Assembly: GCA_964577115.1 (NCBI GenBank) | Contig: CAZNXJ010000002.1 | Location: forward strand, 1-64,000 | DNA from: CAZNXJ01 sp964577115 | GTDB lineage: Bacteria; Planctomycetota; Planctomycetia; Pirellulales; Pirellulaceae | Direction of reading: 5' to 3' | Length of the DNA: 64,000 bases | Part shown: piece by piece, positions 43,813-52,982 of the stretch | Layout: every line of letters begins with the position of its first letter | Position numbering within the stretch: position 1 is the stretch's first letter | The notes under the pieces: generated by a model | What the model saw: only the letters and a program-made list of their open reading frames with translations | What the model was told of the DNA's origin: nothing | The model's database searches: none | Program-made: the position numbers and the translations under genes

Positions 43813-43934
43813 CGGACGCTTGGGGCGCCGTTCTCGCTTTTCTTGGTAGCAACCACCCCGGATGTTAAGGTGGTCGGGCGACCGGTCGGCAAGATCATCG
43901 AGCGGCAGCCGTCCAGACTACCGTGCCTGTAGCA
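43813..43934. ncRNA. Structured repeat element, copy B (leader of the kinase gene)
   Basis: About 122 bp, the partner of 41509-41632. It contains a perfect palindrome CGACCGGTCG, the stem ACCACC/GGTGGT and the GGTAG/CTACC long-range pairing, one base pair better than copy A. Single-base length differences relative to copy A break every reading frame, so conservation is not protein-driven. It ends 18 bases before the GTG start of the kinase, so on the plus strand it would form most of that mRNA leader. Confidence 0.6.
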
Positions 43935-43952
43935 AGCTGAAAGGGGCTCGCC

Positions 43953-46900
43953 GTGGACGATTCTTTGTCCGCCACTCCAAGGGACCGCGAGATATTCATC
44001 GCTGCATCGCGCATTGCGGATCCTGCCGAACGCGAGCGATTCATCTCGAGAGCGTGTGGCGACGACAGCACGCGCTGCACCATTATCGCCAAGCTGCTCG
44101 CCGTCCAAGCGGCTGGCGGCTTCAGCCCGCTCGACAACGTCCTCAAACAACTCGCCCCGGATGCGGCCGATGACGCGACGGCTCCACAGCCGGGCAGCGA
44201 TATGGACCACCGAATGATTGACCGCTACAAGCTGCTCGAGCCGATCGGCGAAGGCGGCTTCGGAACGGTGTATCTCGCCGAGCAGACCACGCCGGTACGG
44301 CGCAAGGTCGCGCTAAAGGTCATCAAGCCTGGCATGGACACCAAGGAGGTCATCGCACGGTTCGAGGCGGAACGCCAGGCACTTGCGCTGATGGATCACC
44401 CGAACATCGCTCGCGTTGTCGACGCCGGCACCACGCCTCAGGGCCATCCGTACTTTGCGATGGAGTTGGTCCGAGGCCGCCCGATTGCCGAGCACTGCGA
44501 CGACGCGCGGCTCACTCCCCACGAACGTCTCCGGCTTTTTTCCGATGTCTGTCATGCGGTTCAGCACGCGCATCAAAAGGGGCTCATCCATCGCGACCTG
44601 AAGCCCTCCAATGTGATGGTTACGATGCACGACGATCTGCCGGTCGTCAAAGTGATCGACTTCGGTGTGGCCAAGGCACTCAACCAGCAGCTGACCGAAC
44701 GGACGCTTTTTACGCGCTACGGTCAGATGGTGGGTACGCCGCGCTACATGAGCCCCGAACAGGCGCAGCTCAGCGGCCTGGACATAGACACCCGCAGCGA
44801 CGTTTACTCGCTGGGCGTGCTCCTTTACGAACTGCTAACGGGTACGACGCCCTTTGAAAAGGAGAAACTGGAACGCTCGACATTCGACGAGATCCGTCGC
44901 TTGCTGAACGACGTCGATCCGCCGCGGCCGAGCACGCGTGTCAGTACGCTAACAGCGGAGAAGAAAAGCACTCTGTCCGTTCGGCAAAGCACCGATCCCC
45001 GCAAGCTCGCCGTCACCTTGTCCGGCGAACTGGACTGGATTGTCATGAAGGCGCTCGAGAAAAATCGCAACCTGCGGTATCAATCGGCGAGCGCTTTTGC
45101 GAATGATATCGAGCGTTATCTGGCGGATGAGCCGGTAGAGGCGTGCCCGCCGTCGTGGACCTATCGTGCCGGCAAGGTGATCCGGCGTCACAAGGCCGCC
45201 TTCACCACGGCAGTCCTGGTGTTCATCGCGCTCTTCCTCGGTGCGGGGCTCGCCACCGTTCAGGCCATTCGCGCAACGCGGGCTGAGACCATTGCCCAGA
45301 CGCAGTCGATGGCCAGCCAGCGCGCCGCGCGGCGCGAAGCGGCGGCGCGCCACGACGCCGAGCAGTTGACGAAGCAGACACGTCGCCTGCTGGCGCAAAG
45401 CTACGTCGCCAGAGGTGTTGCTCGGCTGGAAGAGAACGACCCGGCACGTTCTCTTCCGTGGCTCGTCGCGGCTCTTGAAGCGGATGCGGCGGATGAAGCA
45501 GCTTCAGCCATTCATCGAATCCGGCTCGGCATGGTGCTTCAGCAGTGCCCGAGGCTTGTGGCCCTGTTCGATAGCAACAGCTACGGCTACCCCGGGCGGT
45601 TCAATTCCGACGGTCTACCGCTCGCGATTCGGCTCAGCGGCTCCCAGGCCCAGGTTTATGATATCCTCGCGGAACGTCCCATCGGTCCCGCTTTCGAAAC
45701 ATATCACCAACTCACCCATGGAAGCCTCAGCCGGCACGGCCGCTACGCGATTGTCGGAGATGGAGAACGAGTGTGGATTTGGGAATCCGCCGCGGGGCGT
45801 CTGATACTCGAACTTGCGATTTCGGATCAGGACAAGTACTGCTTCTCCGAGTCGGGCGACCGCTTCGCACTGTTTCGGGACCGGGGCACCGTTGCAGGCA
45901 TCTGGGAAACCAGCACTGGGCGTTTTCTCCATTCGATTGATTACACTTGGCCGCCAGCGAGCAATATTGCCTTCAGCAATGACGGCAATCGGTTGGTTTG
46001 GGTGAGCACACTGGAGAAGCGGCGAATCAACGTTTGGGACGCCACGGATGGGTGCCGGTTGTATCAAATTCCCGCGCATCAAACCGGGACTCGCCTCATC
46101 AATTTCAACCACCGCGGGACCCGCATTATCACTCATGGCAACGAGGCAACGGTGCGCATTTGGGATGCAAAGACATTTTCAGAAGTGACGGCGTTGCGGC
46201 ACGCCGATTCCGTAGTCGCCGCCTATTTTTCTCCTGATGATTCGCGAATCGCGACGATCAGCGATGACGGCACGGCCCAACTCTGGGATCCAGAAACCGG
46301 CCGCCCGACGTCGCCGCCCCTCAAACATGGCGGCGCGCTTATCGGCGGCGCCTTCAGCTCCGACGGCCGCTATTTCGTAGCGGGCAGCTACGACAACACG
46401 GCTCGCGTCTGGGATACAGCGACCGGGGAACTCTCCTACCCGGTTCTGATGCATCATACTCAAGTCCCTTTCGCGTCATTCGATCGTCAAGGACGTTACT
46501 TGATGACGATCGCATCCGATGGCGTGGTGTATGTATGGGATCTCGCCTCGACCTCGCCACCGGGTGTCCTTCTGGATCACCATGGGCCCGGAGTAGCGGT
46601 ACAATTCCGGCCGGACAGCCGAGCTCTCCTCGGGACCAGCAAAGCAGCTCGGCTGTGGGACGTGCGGACCGGTGAGCCGCTAAGCGATTTGCTCCCTTTC
46701 AAGAACGATGTATCCGCAGTCGCCTTTAGTGCCACCGGAAAGCGAATCGCCGCACGAGTACCGGGCCGCATACAAGTCGTCGATGGAACGTCCCTGCGGC
46801 CGATAACGGCTACGATGGAACAACATCGCAGACCGGGTCATCGAACGGCACGAGACATCTCATTTGGATTTGACGATCGGACCGTATTGGCACTCTTTGG

Positions 46901-48284
46901 CCCGCTCGAAGCGAGTTACCTGCGCATTTATGATAGCGCAACGGGCGAACGGCTGCCGTGGCCCGTGAACGATGTCGAACGCGTGTCCAGCGCAACGTTC
47001 AGCTATGACGGACGGTTCATTGCCACGGGCTCTGCCGATGGCGTGCTCCGGCTTTGGAGCGGTGTCGATGGAACGCCCCTGAGTGACGCCATTGTTCATC
47101 GCCATCCCGTACTGCACGCTCTCTTTAGTCGCGACAATCGACGCGTGGTTACCATCTCCGCTGGTTTCACTACCGGCCGGGGCGAACTACGTTCCTTTGA
47201 TGCCGGAACGCTGGAACCGATCGGCACTCCCATCGATGTCGGATCGGAATTCACAGATGGAGACGTCAACCGGGATGGCTCGCACATCGTCGTCGCGTCC
47301 CGGGACAAGGTGGCTCGCGTCTGGGACTTGAAATCTGGTAAACCCATCACACCGCCCATGCGCCATCCGGACAAAATACATGCTGTGCGTTTTAGCCCCG
47401 ATGGGCGGCTTATCGCGACCACCACGGGCTCTACAAACGCAAATGCACACACATGGGCGGTTGTTTATCTGTGGGACGCGGCGACCGGTCAGCTTGTATC
47501 TCCGCCGCTGCGCCATAGTGATCCACGGCAGCTCATCGAGAGCGTAACGTTCAGTCCGGACGGGCAGTGGCTGGCTTCCATCAGCCGCGATGGAACGACG
47601 CGCATCTTGCCGATTGCACCCGAGGAAGGTTCGGTCGAGGAACTCGCTCGTCTGGCCGAGTTCCTCAGTTCACACAAGTTTGATTCTCCAGGTGCACTCG
47701 TTTCCGTTACCCGCGAGGAAAAACTCGCGGCCTGGCGATCCCTACGCGCCGTCCATCCCGAACCACCTGCCACACCGCCCCAACAAGTCATAGCGTGGCA
47801 CCATGCCAATGCCGTGTTTTGCATGGCGAACAACCGCTGGGCAGACGCGAAGGCACATCTCGATGCCATCATTGCTCAGGTGCCGGACGAGTGGATCGGT
47901 GTTCGGCTACGTCGAATTCACTGCGCTGCGGCGCTTGGTCAATGGCAAGTCGTATCGCAAGACTTGCGCACAGCGCAAACGGCGGGATGGAAGGCTCCGC
48001 TCACTTATAAACTCACGCGACGCGTTGTGGATCTGAAATATTCTCGGTACGACAAGGCCCTCTGCAATGTAGCTCGGGACACATTAGCCTGTTCCAAGAT
48101 CGGTACGGCCCTGCGACTCTCCCTTCCAGAGCTCGCGAAACTCAGCCCATGGCACAATTCCCAAGCACAGCTTACCCGCATGGACGCCCCATCGAGCTCC
48201 ATCTTCGTCCAACTGCTATGGACCCAAACCCAGTCCCTTCTCGCCGCTATCGCCGCTGAGCGAAACCACGACCCCACCGAATAA
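43953..48284 (+). CDS. Giant Ser/Thr protein kinase with WD40 repeats
   Basis: 1443 residues. The kinase domain spans about residues 91-350: IGEGGFGTVYLA (glycine loop), VALKVIKPG (ATP lysine), LIHRDLKPSNVM (catalytic loop), VIDFGVAKAL (DFG) and GTPRYMSPEQAQ. A membrane helix (about 414-435, TTAVLVFIALFLGAGLATVQ) follows. After it lies a WD40 propeller region from about 520 to 1220 with many W-D-x-(A/T)-T-G repeats (IWDAKTFSEVTALRHADSVV-type), then a helical TPR-like tail. The GTG start has AAGGGG upstream. By family knowledge this architecture is a planctomycete signalling kinase encoded beside an ECF sigma factor, probably controlling it. The propeller likely binds an extracytoplasmic ligand or partner. 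Confidence 0.95.
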   Translation: MDDSLSATPRDREIFIAASRIADPAERERFISRACGDDSTRCTIIAKLLAVQAAGGFSPLDNVLKQLAPDAADDATAPQPGSDMDHRMIDRYKLLEPIGEGGFGTVYLAEQTTPVRRKVALKVIKPGMDTKEVIARFEAERQALALMDHPNIARVVDAGTTPQGHPYFAMELVRGRPIAEHCDDARLTPHERLRLFSDVCHAVQHAHQKGLIHRDLKPSNVMVTMHDDLPVVKVIDFGVAKALNQQLTERTLFTRYGQMVGTPRYMSPEQAQLSGLDIDTRSDVYSLGVLLYELLTGTTPFEKEKLERSTFDEIRRLLNDVDPPRPSTRVSTLTAEKKSTLSVRQSTDPRKLAVTLSGELDWIVMKALEKNRNLRYQSASAFANDIERYLADEPVEACPPSWTYRAGKVIRRHKAAFTTAVLVFIALFLGAGLATVQAIRATRAETIAQTQSMASQRAARREAAARHDAEQLTKQTRRLLAQSYVARGVARLEENDPARSLPWLVAALEADAADEAASAIHRIRLGMVLQQCPRLVALFDSNSYGYPGRFNSDGLPLAIRLSGSQAQVYDILAERPIGPAFETYHQLTHGSLSRHGRYAIVGDGERVWIWESAAGRLILELAISDQDKYCFSESGDRFALFRDRGTVAGIWETSTGRFLHSIDYTWPPASNIAFSNDGNRLVWVSTLEKRRINVWDATDGCRLYQIPAHQTGTRLINFNHRGTRIITHGNEATVRIWDAKTFSEVTALRHADSVVAAYFSPDDSRIATISDDGTAQLWDPETGRPTSPPLKHGGALIGGAFSSDGRYFVAGSYDNTARVWDTATGELSYPVLMHHTQVPFASFDRQGRYLMTIASDGVVYVWDLASTSPPGVLLDHHGPGVAVQFRPDSRALLGTSKAARLWDVRTGEPLSDLLPFKNDVSAVAFSATGKRIAARVPGRIQVVDGTSLRPITATMEQHRRPGHRTARDISFGFDDRTVLALFGPLEASYLRIYDSATGERLPWPVNDVERVSSATFSYDGRFIATGSADGVLRLWSGVDGTPLSDAIVHRHPVLHALFSRDNRRVVTISAGFTTGRGELRSFDAGTLEPIGTPIDVGSEFTDGDVNRDGSHIVVASRDKVARVWDLKSGKPITPPMRHPDKIHAVRFSPDGRLIATTTGSTNANAHTWAVVYLWDAATGQLVSPPLRHSDPRQLIESVTFSPDGQWLASISRDGTTRILPIAPEEGSVEELARLAEFLSSHKFDSPGALVSVTREEKLAAWRSLRAVHPEPPATPPQQVIAWHHANAVFCMANNRWADAKAHLDAIIAQVPDEWIGVRLRRIHCAAALGQWQVVSQDLRTAQTAGWKAPLTYKLTRRVVDLKYSRYDKALCNVARDTLACSKIGTALRLSLPELAKLSPWHNSQAQLTRMDAPSSSIFVQLLWTQTQSLLAAIAAERNHDPTE

Positions 48285-48298
48285 CACGCCCCCTCCCC

Positions 48299-48370
48299 AT
48301 CCGTGCCCATCCGTGCAATCCGTGGTTCCCTCACCCTCATTCGCGTCATGCGTGTCATTCGTAGTTCCCC
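48299..48370 (+). repeat. Intergenic CCGTG/CATTCGTG-type dispersed repeat, copies 4a and 4b
   Basis: Two tandem units directly after the kinase stop: ATCCGTGCCCATCCGTGC with AATCCGTGGTTCCC (48299-48330), then CATTCGCGTCATGCGTG with TCATTCGTAGTTCCCC (48338-48370). Confidence 0.65.
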
Positions 48371-48389
48371 CTCCTCTCCCACAAAATCA

Positions 48390-48419
48390 TTGACACGCAG
48401 CATGCGCCCCATCTATCCT
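48390..48419 (+). promoter_or_regulatory. Sigma-70-like promoter before the small secreted protein gene
   Basis: A perfect -35 TTGACA (48390-48395), an 18-base spacer and -10 TATCCT (48414-48419). The predicted start of transcription is about 14 bases before ATG 48440. Confidence 0.5.
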
Positions 48420-48439
48420 GTCGCTCGTAAGGGCCACGC

Positions 48440-48805
48440 ATGCGTTTATCGACCAACCACTTCCGGGGCCGGCACAGCGGGCAACTCGTCGTGCGCGCCG
48501 CATCCGCTGCGGTTGCGGTAGGTCTCATCCTCGTGTGCTCTGCGAGTGCCGAAGCGTCGTGCGGCGACTATGTGCGGCACCGCGTTCCTTGCCAGGGGCC
48601 TGAGTGCGGTGGCCTCCCCGACACTCCCATGCCGATCCACAGTGCGCCTGTGGAACCTGGGAAGTGGCAGGACGAGCATGCCGTGCTCGGCACCTCGTCC
48701 AAACTGCTCATCACGATCGAGCGCATCTCGCCCGAGACCGCGCTGCGTCCACGAAGCGGCTTTCCGCGCCGTCTCGATCGTCCGCCGAACGCGAAGGCGT
48801 GCTAA
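48440..48805 (+). CDS. Small secreted planctomycete protein with CQGPEC motif
   Basis: 121 residues. A signal peptide (HSGQLVVRAASAAVAVGLIL then VCSASAEA) precedes a short mature part with SCGDYVRHRVPCQGPECGGL. It resembles small planctomycete proteins in which C-(Q/H)-G-P-(x)-C follows an exported N-terminus and which often stand near CRTAC1-like genes. The mature region is otherwise low in structure (PRSGFPRRLDRPPNAKAC) and four cysteines could form disulfides or bind metal. Its own promoter-like site lies just upstream. No biochemical function is known to me. Confidence 0.7.
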   Translation: MRLSTNHFRGRHSGQLVVRAASAAVAVGLILVCSASAEASCGDYVRHRVPCQGPECGGLPDTPMPIHSAPVEPGKWQDEHAVLGTSSKLLITIERISPETALRPRSGFPRRLDRPPNAKAC

Positions 48806-49041
48806 CCGATGCTCGGGTTGTCGCGCGCCAGCCTGTTGTTGCGCGTGCGTACCCGCTCGGCGCTGCAAGCCGAATTTTCGCGCTTGCGCCGGCTTCATAA
48901 CGCCTGTCACTCCTAATACTTCGGCACGTGCCGCTCGGCGCCTCATGGCTCCCCGTTGACGAGCTCATCGTCGTGGACGCGCCAGCTTAGGAGTTCGGCA
49001 ATTCGGTTCTCCAAGCCCCTTCCCTTCGGAAAGCTGTTCCC

Positions 49042-51402
49042 GTGAACAATACCACTAACCGGTGCACGCGCCGGCGCGTCGCAGGCTTACCGTGCGCTCG
49101 TGGTTACCTCGCCTTGGCTGCGTGTGCGCCGCTACTCGCGATTTCCATCTCCCTTGCGGTCTGGCTTCAGGTGCGAGCGATAGGTGCTCCGCGCGCGGTT
49201 CCAACGGCTGCATTAGACGCCGTCGTCCCAATGCCAATGCCGGTTCAGCCCATAGCGAGCGTGAAGAACGAGCAACTTGCACCGCGCATGCGGAGCGACT
49301 CGAGCGGGTTCTGGCTCCTCGCTTCCGCCGCGGCGCAATGGTCGCCTAACGCGTCTCTTCCCGAGATCCGGCGTAGCTGGGAGAACGTTGCCGATCGCTT
49401 GTTGGAGCGCATTGACCAGCATCTGCTGCTCCCGGGGCTCGACATCCGCAACCAATGCATCCTGCTACAGTCGAAGGCGGAATGCCTCATGTCTCTGGGG
49501 CGGCCCGACGAGGCGCACGCGGCGCTGACGGAAGCCCGCCGGCAGATCGAGCGGCATGGTGGCGTTGCGCGAACTCAGGCGCTCGCTACCTTCATCTACC
49601 TGCAAGGCATCGCGGGTTTGCGGCAAGGGGAAAACGAGAACTGTATTTTGTGCCGCGGCGACAGCTCGTGCATTCTTCCGCTCGCCGAAGCAGCCGTTCA
49701 TCAGAACCCGGACGGCTCCCGTTTGGCGATCAAGCACTTCACGGAGTACCTCGAGCACTTCCCGGACGACCTGGAAGTACGGTGGCTACTCAACCTGGCC
49801 CACATGACGCTGGGCGAATATCCCGAGCAGGTCGACCCGCGCTATCTGGTTCGGCTGGATCACTACGATCAGCCCGAGGAGGACATGGGCCAATTTCGTG
49901 ATGTTGGTCATGTCGTGGGGCTGAATCGTTTCAACCAGGCGGGCGGTGCCATCATGGAGGATTTCGACAACGATGGTCTGCTTGACGTGGCTGTCTCATC
50001 GTTCAGTCTCCAAGAGCCTCTGGGGCTCTTTCGCAACCGCGGGGACGGCACCTTTGAGGACATGAGCGAACGTTCTTCAGGCCTGGGGGAACAAGGCGGT
50101 GGAATCACGTGTGTCCAGACGGATTATAACAATGACGGCTTGATCGACATCTTTATCCCGCGCGGCTCCTGGCTGAAGCGGCCTATGCGGCCGTCTTTGC
50201 TGCGCAACGACGGCGAATTCCACTTCACCGATGTGACCGAAGAAGCCGGGCTGCTGCATCCGGTCAATTCCAACGCCGCGGCGTGGGCGGACTACGACAA
50301 CGACGGATGGCTGGATCTGTTTGTCTGCTGCGAAATCCAGCAGCATCGCCTCTATCGCAATCGCGGCGATGGCACCTTCGAGGAAGTCGCAGCCGCTGCG
50401 GGACTCACCGGCGACGGCCAGCGCATGGGCAAGGGTTGCAGCTGGATCGACGTTGACAACGACGATTTCCCCGACCTGTTCATCAACTATCTCGAGGGAC
50501 GCGGGCAACTCTATCGCAACAACCGCGACGGCACGTTTTCCAATGTCAGTCGCCAGTTCGGCATCGACGGTCCCGAGAACGGTTTTTCCTGCTGGGCGTG
50601 GGATTACGACAACGACGGCTGGCAGGACATTTTCGCGACATGCTATGCGAGGACGACGGGCGAGGTCGTCAAAGGCCTGGCCGGGCAGCCGCACGAGATG
50701 CCGTCCAACAAACTGTTTCGCAATGTGAACGGCGAGCGGTTCGAAGACGTGGCACGGCCCGCGGGGCTCGACATGGTTTTCGCGACGATGGGGAGCAACT
50801 TCGGCGACTTTGACAACGACGGATTCTTGGACATGTATTTGGGGACCGGCGAGCCTGGTTTGGGGATGTTGGTGCCGAATCGGATGTTCAAGAATGTGGC
50901 CGGCAAGCGCTTTGCGGAAATCACCGCGTCGGCTCGAGTCGGACATCTTCAGAAAGGGCACGGCGTCGCGTGCGGCGACTGGGATCGTGACGGCGACGTG
51001 GATGTGTTTATTGAGATGGGTGGCGTCGTCGATGGAGACCGGTACCACAACCTTCTGTTTCAGAACCCGGGCCATCAGCGTTCGTGGCTAACGCTGAAAC
51101 TCGTGGGCACTCGCTCGAACCGGGCCGCCGTGGGAGCCCGAATCAAGGTGGTAACGGACGGTCCAGAACCGCTGACCGTACACCGCCACGTCTCGTCGGG
51201 CAGCAGCTTCGGCGGCAACCCCTTCGAGCAAACGATCGGGCTCGCCAACGCGCAGCGCATCGCACGGATCGAAATCCGCTGGCCGACGAGCGGCACGACG
51301 CAGGTGATTGAAGACGTGGCGGTCAATCAGTGTATTGAGATCACCGAACTGAACGACACCTACCGAACTCGCGCTCCCACTCCCATTGCCCTACCCGAAT
51401 AA
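49042..51402 (+). CDS. CRTAC1-like protein with FG-GAP/VCBS repeats and ASPIC/UnbV domain
   Basis: 786 residues from a GTG start. An N-terminal membrane segment or signal (YLALAACAPLLAISISLAVW) precedes a helical TPR-like region (about 110-250) with the conserved motif GENENCILCRGDSSCILPLA. A seven-bladed-propeller series of FG-GAP repeats follows (FDNDGLLDVAVSSFS, YNNDGLIDIFIPRG, YDNDGWLDLFVCCE, DFDNDGFLDMYLGTG), whose D-x-N-x-D loops bind calcium. The C-terminus is an ASPIC/UnbV domain (SNRAAVGARIKVVTDG, IGLANAQRIARIEIRWPTSG). It is an extracytoplasmic adhesion or scaffold protein by analogy. It lies downstream of the kinase and the small Cys protein in a typical planctomycete arrangement. 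Confidence 0.92.
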   Translation: MNNTTNRCTRRRVAGLPCARGYLALAACAPLLAISISLAVWLQVRAIGAPRAVPTAALDAVVPMPMPVQPIASVKNEQLAPRMRSDSSGFWLLASAAAQWSPNASLPEIRRSWENVADRLLERIDQHLLLPGLDIRNQCILLQSKAECLMSLGRPDEAHAALTEARRQIERHGGVARTQALATFIYLQGIAGLRQGENENCILCRGDSSCILPLAEAAVHQNPDGSRLAIKHFTEYLEHFPDDLEVRWLLNLAHMTLGEYPEQVDPRYLVRLDHYDQPEEDMGQFRDVGHVVGLNRFNQAGGAIMEDFDNDGLLDVAVSSFSLQEPLGLFRNRGDGTFEDMSERSSGLGEQGGGITCVQTDYNNDGLIDIFIPRGSWLKRPMRPSLLRNDGEFHFTDVTEEAGLLHPVNSNAAAWADYDNDGWLDLFVCCEIQQHRLYRNRGDGTFEEVAAAAGLTGDGQRMGKGCSWIDVDNDDFPDLFINYLEGRGQLYRNNRDGTFSNVSRQFGIDGPENGFSCWAWDYDNDGWQDIFATCYARTTGEVVKGLAGQPHEMPSNKLFRNVNGERFEDVARPAGLDMVFATMGSNFGDFDNDGFLDMYLGTGEPGLGMLVPNRMFKNVAGKRFAEITASARVGHLQKGHGVACGDWDRDGDVDVFIEMGGVVDGDRYHNLLFQNPGHQRSWLTLKLVGTRSNRAAVGARIKVVTDGPEPLTVHRHVSSGSSFGGNPFEQTIGLANAQRIARIEIRWPTSGTTQVIEDVAVNQCIEITELNDTYRTRAPTPIALPE

Positions 51403-51432
51403 CGGCAGCGCTGCCAATTCACCCAAGCCCGA

Positions 51433-51455
51433 CATTCGTGTCATTCGTGGTTCCC
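51433..51455 (+). repeat. Intergenic CATTCGTG-type dispersed repeat, copy 5
   Basis: CATTCGTGTCATTCGTGG followed by TTCCC, 31 bases after the CRTAC1-like stop. The first 22 bases are identical to copy 3 at 42944. Confidence 0.7.
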
Positions 51456-51516
51456 AACGAACTCGCGCGAAGAAAGCCCGCGGGATGAGTAACGAGCGCC
51501 CGGAGAGAGAACAAAG

Positions 51517-51600
51517 TACCAGAGGCCGGAGTCGAACCGGCACGCCCTTGCGGGCACTGGATTTTGAGTCCAGCGCGTCTGCCAATTCCGCCACTCTGGC
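51517..51600 (-). tRNA. tRNA-Leu, anticodon CAA
   Basis: 84 nt. The acceptor stem GCCAGAG pairs with CTCTGGT (terminal G-U). The D-arm region is GTGGCGGAATTGGCAGAC, the anticodon stem CTGGA/TCCAG has loop CTCAAAA giving CAA, and a long variable arm TGCCCGCAAGGGCGT marks a class II tRNA. The T-arm is GCCGGTTCGACTCCGGC. A73 as discriminator fits leucine. CCA is not encoded. Confidence 0.97.
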
Positions 51601-51695
51601 AATTTTGGGCGCTCGGGGGCGAGAAGCTCAAAGATGATTCGCAAATTAAAACATACGCTCGCCAGCCACGCAACGGGCGTAGCTGGCCCGAGCGC

Positions 51696-52679
51696 TTACG
51701 CGTCGCCTTCCCCCTCCTGCTTCTTGAACAGGTCCAGGAACCGGTCCTCGTACTGCGAAAATACCTCCAGCCGGTCCAGCTCGCGCTTCAGCTCGTAGGC
51801 CTTCGATCGGTCCTGGCGCGCCTGGTCGAATAAGTGTTCGATCCGAGCCTGGTCCTCGGGCGAGAGCCGTGGTTCATCGTCGTCGGGCGGCTCGGGCGAA
51901 AAACTTAAAAACGATTCCTCCTCGCCTTCCTCCCGCTCCTGAGCTTCCTGCTCCGCCCGTTCTGCGATCGCCCGCTCGACCTGCGCTAGCAGCTCGCCGA
52001 GCCGCTCCTCCATAGCCCGAGCCTGCTCGCTTAGCTCATCGAAATCCAGCTCGATGCCGGCCAGCCGCGTAAACTTTTCCAACACCGCCAGAGACGCTTT
52101 GGGGAACGGAAGTTGGGCGAAAATGTGGGGCATTTCGCCGAGCAGGCAGGCGCCGTGCATGCCGGCGTCCGCTGCCGCGCCGAGCAACACGCCGTTCAAA
52201 CCGCCAATGTGACCGTCCTCGAGCACCTCGAGGCCCAGCGGCCGTAGTTCGTCCAGTGTCTCCTGGTCCGTCGCCGCGCCAAACACGCGCGCTTCGTGCT
52301 CGGGGTGCATCTGCGTCGCCATGGCCGCGAACGTGAACACTCGCTCGACGCCAATCTCCTGCGCGTACTCGATCAACCGTCGGCAAAACGCGTACTTCCC
52401 ACGTGGCGGCTGCGCTTCCCCGATGAACACCACAATGTCGTGACGCTCCTTCGGATCATGCCACACGTACAACCGGCTCCGCGGAAGACGCCCCGTGTGG
52501 ATCAATCCGCCCTTCACTTCAATATGCTCCACGTCGAACAGCTCGCGAGCCGAGAACTCCGCCATCAAGTGCATTCCCAGCTTGGCCATCAAGTAATAGC
52601 CCGCCGTCATTGCCACGTTGCCCATTCCTGGCCATACGGCCACCAGCCAGGGACTCTTCAGTTTCGGCCCGTTCGCCAT
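51696..52679 (-). CDS. PAC2-family protein (proteasome assembly chaperone 2 fold)
   Basis: 327 residues. The N-terminal ~220 residues match the PAC2 family: LVAVWPGMGNVAMTAGYYLM, VEHIEVKGGLIHTG, DIVVFIGEAQPPRGKYAFCR, VFTFAAMATQMHPEHEARVF and LGEMPHIFAQLPFPKASLAV. A helical, highly acidic tail of about 100 residues follows (EQEAQEREEGEEESFLSFSP, ending in a probable coiled coil). PAC2-fold proteins outside actinobacteria have no settled function. The gene stands alone between tRNA-Leu and the divergent HDAC-like gene. The acidic tail is longer than in many relatives. Confidence 0.88.
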   Translation of the reverse strand: MANGPKLKSPWLVAVWPGMGNVAMTAGYYLMAKLGMHLMAEFSARELFDVEHIEVKGGLIHTGRLPRSRLYVWHDPKERHDIVVFIGEAQPPRGKYAFCRRLIEYAQEIGVERVFTFAAMATQMHPEHEARVFGAATDQETLDELRPLGLEVLEDGHIGGLNGVLLGAAADAGMHGACLLGEMPHIFAQLPFPKASLAVLEKFTRLAGIELDFDELSEQARAMEERLGELLAQVERAIAERAEQEAQEREEGEEESFLSFSPEPPDDDEPRLSPEDQARIEHLFDQARQDRSKAYELKRELDRLEVFSQYEDRFLDLFKKQEGEGDA

Positions 52680-52982
52680 CCACCACCTCCCTCATTCTGG
52701 CCGCTGCTTAACACAACCCTTACTCATCCCGAAAACAAACTGAAACTCGGCGCGTCTCCCGCCACCTCAAGTCTACTCATTGGCACCCTATGTACGTACC
52801 CCGAGCGCCACTGCGTCGCGCAGCCGGCCGCAATCCTTGTGCCATGACGGGAACGAATTACTTGAATCTGGCGACACAATCGGCCCATCCTAGAGCTTCC
52901 GTGCGCCACTGCCCGCGTTTGATGCTCGTACCATCCTCGTGGCCCCACCGTTCGCCACCACGCCTCCCCCGGATCGGTCGCC
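52680..52982. other. 303-bp divergent region PAC2 / HDAC-like
   Basis: No RNA gene, strong promoter or conserved ORF could be recognised. It should hold the two divergent promoters. Confidence 0.4.

Noticed and set aside
48809..48916. 35-codon ORF (MLGLSRASLLLRVRTRSALQ...) after the small secreted protein
   Set aside because: Very short, no ribosome-binding site, Arg-rich composition. Could be a leader peptide but nothing supports it.
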